Below are positions 7,384-13,163 of a DNA stretch of 13,439 nt, piece by piece. Within the stretch, counting starts at the first letter, position 1, and the number at the start of each line of letters is the position of its first letter. Under the pieces are notes generated by a model, which was not told the origin of the DNA, ran no database searches, and worked only from the letters and a program-made list of their open reading frames with translations. The DNA is from an uncultured Spirochaetaceae bacterium (GTDB lineage: Bacteria > Spirochaetota > Spirochaetia > Treponematales > Treponemataceae). The position numbers were made by a program, and so were the translations under genes. Location of the stretch: positions 1 through 13,439 of the forward strand of contig CACYBG010000200.1 in the NCBI GenBank assembly GCA_902772605.1, in the 5' to 3' direction.

Positions 7384-8055
7384 CAGTCGGTACAGCATGC
7401 TCGGTCGTCCGCCGGTTTCATAGTTTATGTCCTGAATGATGGTTCCCTCCTTCACCAGATAGTTCATGTAATTTCGGACGGTTACAATCGACACGCCCAA
7501 ATCTGCGGCAACCATATCTGCAGTCTGCCATGTAGAACATTTCTTAAAATATTCCAGGACGTGCGCAAGCGTTTTTTTCTGGATTCCCTTTGGATAAGAC
7601 TTTTCCTCAACCTTGGCCGCAGTCATGTTTGAAATGATTGTATCGATGCATTGCTGGTCCAAAACCTGATTGCCCTTAAGCATGGTGATTTTGGAAATGA
7701 ATTTTTCAAGCGAAACGACAAAGCGTTCGTAAGTAAACGGTTTTATCAGATAATCCAAAACGCCAAGATGCATCGTGTTTTCTATCGTCGGGGTATCATT
7801 TGCGGCGGTAACCATTATCACTTCTGCATCGACTTTCATTTCACGGATTTTTTTCAGCGTTTCAATTCCATCCATCATCGGCATGAAAACATCAAGCAGA
7901 ATCAAATCGACTTTATTGGACGACAGGAAAACCAGGGCTTCCTCTCCGTTTCTGCATGAAGCCGTTACGCAAAAATCTGCGTTCTTGCAGACATACTGTT
8001 CGTTAATCATCGCAACCATCGGATCGTCTTCCACAATCAAAACCTTGTACGCCAT
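7375..8055 (-). CDS. CitB/DcuR-type two-component response regulator
   Basis: With the ATG at 8053-8055 the protein has 226 residues. The receiver domain covers 1-120 with acidic pocket E9-D10-D11, phospho-acceptor Asp55 in LILLDVFMP, Thr83 and Lys105 in IKPF. The C-terminal part (about 160-226) is a winged-helix DNA-binding domain of the CitB/DcuR/DpiA kind: a TADMVAADLGVSIVTVRNYM helix-turn-helix and a closing GGRPSMLYRL. An ATG at 8068-8070 overlaps the kinase stop codon, but the GGGAGG at 8060-8065 is placed correctly only for the ATG at 8053-8055 (4 nt), so I use the latter. It is translated just after the kinase gene and is presumably its partner. Regulators of this family usually control uptake or fermentation of citrate or C4-dicarboxylates; no such target gene lies in the window. 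Confidence 0.92.
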   Translation of the reverse strand: MAYKVLIVEDDPMVAMINEQYVCKNADFCVTASCRNGEEALVFLSSNKVDLILLDVFMPMMDGIETLKKIREMKVDAEVIMVTAANDTPTIENTMHLGVLDYLIKPFTYERFVVSLEKFISKITMLKGNQVLDQQCIDTIISNMTAAKVEEKSYPKGIQKKTLAHVLEYFKKCSTWQTADMVAADLGVSIVTVRNYMNYLVKEGTIIQDINYETGGRPSMLYRLKK

Positions 8056-8066
8056 ACGTCCTCCCG

Positions 8067-9326
8067 TCATCTCTTCTTCAAGGTTACCATAAAGCAGGCA
8101 CCTTTTCCAACCTGTGATTCCAAGCTGATTGTTCCGCCCAGACTGTCAATCAGCTGCTTCGTGTGATAGAGTCCCACGCCACGTCCAGTACCCTTCGTTG
8201 AAAATCCGTTTTCAAAAATCTTCTGCTGCAATTCATCCGGGATTCCAGGTCCAGTGTCCTTTACCGTTATCAAAAGTTCGCCGGGTCTTGTAAACGCACC
8301 GAAAGTCAATTCCTTTGATTTTTCAAAAGACCTTTCCATGTTCATTGCATCCAGTGCATTGTCAATCAGGTTGCCGGTGATTGTCACCAAAGCTTCGGAC
8401 GGAACATCAATGTCATTCGAGTCAAAATGGATTCCATCTTTCAAAACGAATTTTACGTTGCACTCCGACGCCCTTGCAATTTTTCCGACCAGCAGAGCAG
8501 CAAACGAAGGATTATCGACCGTATTCATTATACGACTGATTGTTTCTCGCTGGATGATTGAAATGTTCTGGATGTACGAAATCGCCTTGTCGTACTCCTG
8601 AATCTGAATGAGTCCAAGGATTACGTGCAGCTTGTTCGTAAAATCATGGTTGTTCGCGCGCATGGAATCAACCAGGAATTTCGTACCTTCAAAATCTTCG
8701 GTAAATTCAAGGAATTCCCTTTTGATTTTTTTGAATATGTATGTGCAGATTGCAAGCTCCATCAAAATCGCACCGATGACGACAAAAACAAAAAGGCTCA
8801 CTGTCCTGATGCTTGCCGACATCATCGACCTCTTAAGCCTGATTGTCATGATGAATCCCTTGTATTCGCCCGATGCCGTGTAAATTGCAGAATACGAGCG
8901 GCGTTGAGGCCCCGACGGCCCGATATCGTTTTCGACGTAAAATCCTTTTTCGTGCATTGCAAAATCAGGATGGGTACCGTCATATTCAGTGTTAATCAGC
9001 TTGTGGTTCGTATGATAGATTCGGATGTTGTTCTTATCGACTATTGAAATTACATCGACATCGGGAAGTTCACCGACGACAGAATCCATGTACTTGCACA
9101 AATCTTCCTGGGAATAATCCCTTATGAAAAGGTAAAGGCGCGTTATCAAATCCGAAGTATCCCGCAATATCTGATTGAGGAATTTGTCGTTTGAGTTTAT
9201 GTTGATTATTGCACCGCCAACAGTCAAAAGAACGGTTACCGTGATTATCAGAATCAGCTGAGTCCTTTTGATTTCCTTTCTTATTGAATTAAGCTTTCCC
9301 CTGTTGTTTTCCGTTTTCTTTTCCAT
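8067..9326 (-). CDS. DcuS/CitA-type membrane sensor histidine kinase lacking a cytoplasmic PAS domain
   Basis: This 419-residue kinase has membrane segments at about 24-43 and 176-197 that flank an outer sensor domain of about 130 residues. The sensor holds RIYH (R102, H105), which resembles the R-x-x-H anion-binding pair of DcuS/CitA sensors, so a carboxylate ligand is plausible. The transmitter begins almost directly after the second helix: RANNHDFTNKLHVILGLIQ carries phospho-acceptor His227, with N-box GNLIDNALDA (318-327), DTGPGI (357-362) and GTGRGVGL (379-386). DcuS (over 540 residues) has a PAS domain between membrane and kinase; it is absent here. The ATG (9324-9326) lies 6 nt below a TATAGT box without a Shine-Dalgarno. 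The response regulator starts 11 nt after the kinase stop. Confidence 0.92.
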   Translation of the reverse strand: MEKKTENNRGKLNSIRKEIKRTQLILIITVTVLLTVGGAIININSNDKFLNQILRDTSDLITRLYLFIRDYSQEDLCKYMDSVVGELPDVDVISIVDKNNIRIYHTNHKLINTEYDGTHPDFAMHEKGFYVENDIGPSGPQRRSYSAIYTASGEYKGFIMTIRLKRSMMSASIRTVSLFVFVVIGAILMELAICTYIFKKIKREFLEFTEDFEGTKFLVDSMRANNHDFTNKLHVILGLIQIQEYDKAISYIQNISIIQRETISRIMNTVDNPSFAALLVGKIARASECNVKFVLKDGIHFDSNDIDVPSEALVTITGNLIDNALDAMNMERSFEKSKELTFGAFTRPGELLITVKDTGPGIPDELQQKIFENGFSTKGTGRGVGLYHTKQLIDSLGGTISLESQVGKGACFMVTLKKR

Positions 9327-9332
9327 GACTTT

Positions 9333-9361
9333 ACTATACTACATAAATCATTACTGGAAAA
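9333..9361 (-). promoter_or_regulatory. Sensor-kinase promoter, predicted leaderless
   Basis: On the minus strand TATAGT (9333-9338) ends 6 nt before the ATG. A weak TTTTCC lies 17 nt further up (9356-9361). Transcription would be expected to begin at or next to the ATG. No Shine-Dalgarno is visible. Confidence 0.5.
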
Positions 9362-9472
9362 CAATTCCGATTAAAAAAATCGTGCAATCATGCAACCAAA
9401 AGGCTTTTGAAAAAGTTTTGAAAGTAAAAAAAATTCTGCAAAAATCATTTCATTTTTTAATCTTTCAAAAAA
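9362..9472. other. A/T-tract-rich intergenic segment
   Basis: Part of the 368-nt divergent gap between the sensor kinase and SemiSWEET-SGNH genes. It contains repeated A-tracts (for example 9373-9379, 9410-9414, 9426-9433, 9440-9444, 9467-9472) and T-tracts (9453-9458) immediately upstream of the next promoter. This could act as an UP element or curved DNA. I see no gene in it. Confidence 0.4.
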
Positions 9473-9500
9473 TTGAAGATTTTATTTTATTCGCTATCAT
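9473..9500 (+). promoter_or_regulatory. Promoter of the SemiSWEET-SGNH transcript
   Basis: TTGAAG (9473-9478), 16 nt, TATCAT (9495-9500), preceded by A-tracts. The expected transcript start near 9507 gives a leader of about 188 nt. Confidence 0.55.
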
Positions 9501-9506
9501 GTAGTC

Positions 9507-9694
9507 ATAAATAAGGCAACGGAAAAGGTTGCAAAAAAGTGTAGGATAAAAACCGCAAGACGGCGACTATCTACCCAAGTTTCCTTTTGGAGACTCGAAC
9601 ATCAAAAGTGTCCCTAATCGAAATGAAGCGGGACGAAGAAAAAAAGTCAACCGAAAAACAAGACGATTTTTCCCTTGACTTCTGGGAGTAAAAA
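9507..9694 (+). promoter_or_regulatory. Structured 5' leader with five successive stem-loops (unassigned; possible riboswitch or thermosensor)
   Basis: Five hairpins can be drawn in order. H1: GCAAC 9516-9520 with GTTGC 9528-9532. H2: GTAGGATA 9541-9548 with TATCTAC 9568-9574 (one bulge), enclosing CCG/CGG (9553-9555/9561-9563). H3: AGTTTCC 9578-9584 with GGAGACT 9589-9595 (one G-U, TTTT loop). H4: GTCCC 9610-9614 with GGGAC 9630-9634. H5: AAGTCAA 9644-9650 with TTGACTT 9675-9681, then a CC/CC internal loop, then GAAAAA 9653-9658 with TTTTTC 9667-9672. H5 ends two bases before the Shine-Dalgarno GGGAG (9684-9688). I compared it from memory with common riboswitch classes and recognise none. 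No ORF of note lies in it. Confidence 0.55.
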
Positions 9695-10663
9695 ATGGAA
9701 ATCGCTCATCTTTTTGAAGCTGTAATGTTGATTTGTTTTGGTTTTTCATGGCCTTTGAACGTTATCAAGGCATACAGGGCCAGAACAGCCAAAGGAACAA
9801 GCCTTCCCTTCATCATTCTGATTATAACCGGTTACATCGCGGGAATTACGGCAAAGTTCATCAACGGTCAGTACAATTACGTTCTTGCAGTTTACTTCCT
9901 GAATCTTGCAATCGTCATGACGAACATTTTCGTTTACATCAGGAACAAGGCTTTGGACAGAAAGGCCGGTGAAACAGAATCAGTAAAAATCAAGAATATA
10001 AGCATTGAAGATGTTGTAGAGGCAAAGGAGGAGAACATGACTAACTACACAAATTCTTTGGACGAAATCATCAACAGGAAGAGTTCTTCAATCGAAATGA
10101 AAAACTCTGTCATTCTTTTCGGTGGTTCAATGGACAAAAAGATTCCGGTAGCAGAATTGGCAAAGTCATTCGACTTCAACTTTGACATCTACAACAAGAG
10201 CGAAGACAAATTGACGGTTGCCGACTCCGGAAAATTCTTCCAGAACAAAGTTGCTGCACTTCAGCCAGAGGGCATCTTGATTCACCTTGGCGACTCAGAT
10301 TACACGGCATTCAAAAACGACCCTGCATCATTCGACAAGAATTACATCGACCTGATTGACGGAGTTAAGGCTGTAAACAAGAAGTGCAGAATCGCCCTGG
10401 TTTCAGTGAACAATCCAAGCTTCGACAAGACGATTGCTCTCATGAACGCACACATCAAGGCAATTGCAGAATCAGAAAACGCTTCATTCATCAATCTTGA
10501 AAATGCAAAGCTGTGGAATCCGGAAGCAACAAAGGCTGCATCAGAGTTTGCCTACAACATGGGTCTGAAAACCAGAAAGCCGTTGAGGGACGTTGCAGAA
10601 ATCCTTTACAGCTACGCATATCACAACTTCGACACAAAGCCAGTGGACATCATGGCCGGCTGA
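9695..10663 (+). CDS. SemiSWEET/PQ-loop-like membrane domain fused to a degenerate SGNH-like domain
   Basis: The 322-residue product has two parts. Residues 5-85 hold three membrane helices (about 6-25, 36-56, 61-82) with FSWPLNVIKAYRARTAKGTS, the pattern of SemiSWEET/PQ-loop half transporters, which act as homodimers to pass small sugars or similar solutes. Residues 136-310 look like an SGNH/GDSL fold: VILFGGSMD (139-147, candidate Ser145), a HLGDSD stretch (197-202) where the family usually has G-x-N-D, and no clear D-x-x-H. The catalytic set is therefore incomplete and activity doubtful. The join (about 86-135) is charged. ATG 9695 follows GGGAG by 6 nt. A second, stronger ribosome site lies at the join, so a separate 208-residue soluble product from ATG 10037 is likely. 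Codons lean to TTC, AAC and AAG much more than in neighbours, which suggests high expression. Domain calls rest on pattern recognition only. Confidence 0.75.
   Translation: MEIAHLFEAVMLICFGFSWPLNVIKAYRARTAKGTSLPFIILIITGYIAGITAKFINGQYNYVLAVYFLNLAIVMTNIFVYIRNKALDRKAGETESVKIKNISIEDVVEAKEENMTNYTNSLDEIINRKSSSIEMKNSVILFGGSMDKKIPVAELAKSFDFNFDIYNKSEDKLTVADSGKFFQNKVAALQPEGILIHLGDSDYTAFKNDPASFDKNYIDLIDGVKAVNKKCRIALVSVNNPSFDKTIALMNAHIKAIAESENASFINLENAKLWNPEATKAASEFAYNMGLKTRKPLRDVAEILYSYAYHNFDTKPVDIMAG
10024..10039 (+). promoter_or_regulatory. Internal Shine-Dalgarno and in-frame ATG (second start in the SemiSWEET-SGNH gene)
   Basis: AAAGGAGGAG (10024-10033) precedes ATG 10037-10039 with 5 nt between GGAGG and ATG, in frame at Met115. 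It is one of the two strongest ribosome sites in the window and falls exactly where the membrane domain ends. Three GAG glutamate codons are used here although the rest of the gene nearly always uses GAA. The product would be residues 115-322, the SGNH-like domain alone. Confidence 0.65.
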
Positions 10664-10678
10664 TTTGTGGAAAACTTC

Positions 10679-10720
10679 GGCAAGAGTCCGCACCCACGGA
10701 TTATGTCCGGGACTTTTGCC
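10679..10720 (+). other. Antiterminator-like stem-loop overlapping a terminator
   Basis: GGCAAGAGTCC (10679-10689) pairs over 11 bp (one G-U) with GGACTTTTGCC (10710-10720). The loop contains a second hairpin, CGGA 10697-10700 with TCCG 10706-10709. The right arm is also the left arm of the next terminator hairpin, so only one can form at a time. Confidence 0.5.
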
Positions 10721-10738
10721 TGAACCAAGGTCCTTTTT
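10709..10738 (+). terminator. Rho-independent terminator 1 after the SemiSWEET-SGNH gene
   Basis: GGACTTT (10710-10716) pairs with AAGGTCC (10727-10733; one G-U) around a 10-nt loop, followed by TTTTT (10734-10738). It is competed by the 10679-10720 stem. Confidence 0.55.
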
Positions 10739-10759
10739 AAGGGATCAAAACCTCCCTTA
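10738..10759 (+). other. Short stem-loop between two terminators
   Basis: TAAGGGA (10738-10744) and TCCCTTA (10753-10759) pair perfectly around an 8-nt loop. No T-run follows. Confidence 0.4.
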
Positions 10760-10787
10760 TCTAAAAATATTTACCACCCATTATCTT

Positions 10788-10827
10788 GCGACGGAGGAAA
10801 GTCAGGAATTCTTCCGTCGCTTTTTTT
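10788..10827 (+). terminator. Strong Rho-independent terminator 2
   Basis: GCGACGGAGGAA (10788-10799) pairs with TTCTTCCGTCGC (10809-10820; one G-U) around a 9-nt loop and is followed by seven T (10821-10827). This should insulate pbpC from upstream transcription. Confidence 0.9.
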
Positions 10828-10852
10828 GTTCAGAAAGCGATGCCTGCGACTG

Positions 10853-10881
10853 TTTTCCAAAAAAGAGTTTTCTATTATAAT
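10853..10881 (+). promoter_or_regulatory. pbpC promoter
   Basis: TTTTCC (10853-10858), 17 nt, then a perfect TATAAT (10876-10881). Predicted transcript start is near 10888, giving a leader of about 64 nt that has no evident Shine-Dalgarno. Confidence 0.6.
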
Positions 10882-10951
10882 TGGCCTGTTCGATAACACT
10901 TTAACGGACGAATTAATCAGCAAAACAAAAACGGTTCAAGTTGGTACACAA

Positions 10952-13132
10952 ATGAAAAAAAACGGTGAAAAGAAGAAGCGACGCATTCCCCTGCCGGTAA
11001 AAATCATACTGATTATACTGGCGTTGATTTTTACATTCTACATTTATTTAAAGCTCATGCCGATTAAGGGCCTCGATGAATTTCTGAATCAACAGTACAG
11101 CACGCGATTCTATGATTGCAATGGAAGACTTCTGCACATACTTCCGTTGGAGGAAGGTCTGCGAAAGGAATATTATCAGCTTAAGGATTTACCGAAAGAA
11201 CTGGTCCAGTATTTCATAAAGGAAGAGGATTCGTCGTTTTACTATCATCCGGGAATAAACCCCATGGCCATAATCAGGGCGGCGAAACAGAATAAAAGCG
11301 AAGGACGGATTGTCAGTGGGGCTTCGACGATAACGATGCAGCTTGTCCGACTGATTCAGCCCCGAACGGAATCGGTAGATTTTAAAATCAAAATCCGCGA
11401 AATGTTTCTGGCCCTTTCACTTGAAGCTAAATTTTCGAAAAATCAAATCCTTGAAATGTACATGAATAATGTTCCGTTTGGAAGTCAAGCTGATGGAGTC
11501 GGGTCGGCGGCAAGGACGTTCTATTGCAAATCACCGAATGAACTGACTTCAGAACAGATGCAGACGCTCGCAAAGATTCCGCGCTATCCATCGAAATATG
11601 CGCCTGAAAAATCCTTTGACTATCCGTCGCTTTGTCCGCATTTCATAAATTACGTAAAAAAACAGTATGCAGAAAAAAACGAAACGATTCCTGCCGATTT
11701 GACGCTTTCCATCGACAGTTCATTGGTTGAATCGCTTGAAAAACAGATGCAGAGCAAACTGTCCGAATATGCAAAGGCCAGAATCCACAACGGTGCAATC
11801 CTTGCAATCAACAATCATACGGGCGAAATAATTGCTTGGGTCGGAAATGCATCGTTTGACGACATCAACCATGGCGGACAGATTGATGGAGTTCTGACAT
11901 GCCGTCAGCCTGGAAGTTCAATGAAACCTTTCCTTTATGCACTTGCCTTGGAATCAGGATTTGAACCGTCAACGGTTTTGCCCGACATACAGCAGGATTT
12001 CGGAACAAGCGGAGTTTATGTCCCATTCAATTTCAACAACATGTTCAACGGTCCCGTCCGAATGAGGGTTGCACTTGCTTCAAGCCTGAACGTCCCTGCG
12101 GTTTATCTTTTGCAGAAAGTCGGTTTGAGTTCATACATGAGTCGGCTCATGCAGCTTGATTTCAAGTCTCTCAATGGAACCAGGGAATCCACAGGTCTGT
12201 CGCTGGCTCTGGGTGCATCGGAAGTAAGCCTTTATGAAATGGTTCACGCCTTTTCCGTTTTCCCGAACGACGGACAGCTTTTAAAGGAACTCACGTTCAA
12301 GAAATCCAACGGTTCAAAAAATGCACCGTTTTCAAAAGTCTACAACAAGGATACTGCACGCATAATCTGTGATTTTTTAAGCGACAAGAATGCACGAACA
12401 TTGGGCTTTGGAAATGCAAAGGTTTTTGACACGCCATATCCGTCGATTTTTAAAACGGGTACGGCAAATCAGTATCAGAACATAATTGCAATAGGTGCAA
12501 CAAGTGAAATAACCGTCGGCGTGTGGATGGGAAATTACGAAGGAGAAACAGTCATCAACATGACAGGAAGTTCAATCCCTGCGATTTTGGTCCGTCAGGT
12601 TCTGGACAGACTCACTGCAAAATACGGGTCGAGCGAATTCAACGCACCGGAGCTTTATGAAAAACGGGAAGTCTGCACGCTTTCAGGAATGCCCGCCGGT
12701 CCAAACTGTCCGTCAAAATCATTGGAATACATTTCAAAGGCTGATAGGAACAAGTCAACGATAGAACGGTGCAACTGGCATAAAATCGTAAACGGAAAAA
12801 TTCAGATTCAATATCCGAGTGAATATCAGCACTGGGCGAAGGGAAACAACATGGCAGGTACAATAAGCGAATCGACCGAAAGTCTTTCCATCAAATTTCC
12901 AAGGGATGGCTCAAAATTTGTTTTCGATCCGTCCGTACCTTCGACATTCCAGAAACTCCATGTAACGGCCACAGGAGGATACGGCGAAAGGGTCACTCTG
13001 TATCTGGACGGTCAAAACATGGGAGCGGCACAGGGCTTGCTTGAGTGGGACATTCCGTTGACCAGAGGCCGCCATCAGATTGCAATTGAAAGCGGAAACC
13101 AAACGGCAGTCTCTGAATACAGCGTGGAATGA
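10952..13132 (+). CDS. pbpC: Penicillin-binding protein 1C (bifunctional transglycosylase/transpeptidase)
   Basis: A 726-residue class A PBP that polymerises and crosslinks peptidoglycan in the periplasm; E. coli PbpC is 770. After a very basic N-terminus and one membrane anchor (16-33) comes the glycosyltransferase domain: EEDSSFYYHPG (91-101, catalytic Glu in this block) and GASTITMQ (123-130). The transpeptidase domain has SSMK (S322 nucleophile, K325), SLN (378-380) and KTG (501-503). A Cys-rich linker (C575, C586, C607) and a C-terminal BiPBP_C-like domain (about 643-724) identify it as PBP1C rather than PBP1A/1B. I start at ATG 10952 because the promoter lies inside the longer open frame (from 10826), and upstream residues do not resemble the family; it has no clear Shine-Dalgarno. 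The alpha2-macroglobulin gene often found with pbpC is not next to it. Confidence 0.95.
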   Translation: MKKNGEKKKRRIPLPVKIILIILALIFTFYIYLKLMPIKGLDEFLNQQYSTRFYDCNGRLLHILPLEEGLRKEYYQLKDLPKELVQYFIKEEDSSFYYHPGINPMAIIRAAKQNKSEGRIVSGASTITMQLVRLIQPRTESVDFKIKIREMFLALSLEAKFSKNQILEMYMNNVPFGSQADGVGSAARTFYCKSPNELTSEQMQTLAKIPRYPSKYAPEKSFDYPSLCPHFINYVKKQYAEKNETIPADLTLSIDSSLVESLEKQMQSKLSEYAKARIHNGAILAINNHTGEIIAWVGNASFDDINHGGQIDGVLTCRQPGSSMKPFLYALALESGFEPSTVLPDIQQDFGTSGVYVPFNFNNMFNGPVRMRVALASSLNVPAVYLLQKVGLSSYMSRLMQLDFKSLNGTRESTGLSLALGASEVSLYEMVHAFSVFPNDGQLLKELTFKKSNGSKNAPFSKVYNKDTARIICDFLSDKNARTLGFGNAKVFDTPYPSIFKTGTANQYQNIIAIGATSEITVGVWMGNYEGETVINMTGSSIPAILVRQVLDRLTAKYGSSEFNAPELYEKREVCTLSGMPAGPNCPSKSLEYISKADRNKSTIERCNWHKIVNGKIQIQYPSEYQHWAKGNNMAGTISESTESLSIKFPRDGSKFVFDPSVPSTFQKLHVTATGGYGERVTLYLDGQNMGAAQGLLEWDIPLTRGRHQIAIESGNQTAVSEYSVE

Positions 13133-13163
13133 CGAAAGACGATTTCAGACCGGACTTGAAACA

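Noticed and set aside
8068..8070. ATG overlapping the kinase stop as start of the response regulator
   Set aside because: The GGGAGG at 8060-8065 lies downstream of it and serves ATG 8053-8055, which also gives the usual receiver N-terminus.
8625..9047. 140-codon plus-strand open frame opposite the sensor kinase
   Set aside because: Shadow of the kinase gene; no start signal and no domain.
9567..9749. 60-codon minus-strand open frame across the structured leader
   Set aside because: No Shine-Dalgarno or homology; it overlaps the start of a well-supported plus-strand gene.
10826..10951. 42-codon upstream extension of pbpC
   Set aside because: It begins inside the T-run of a strong terminator and contains the TATAAT promoter; the basic region plus membrane anchor starting at ATG 10952 is the normal PBP N-terminus.
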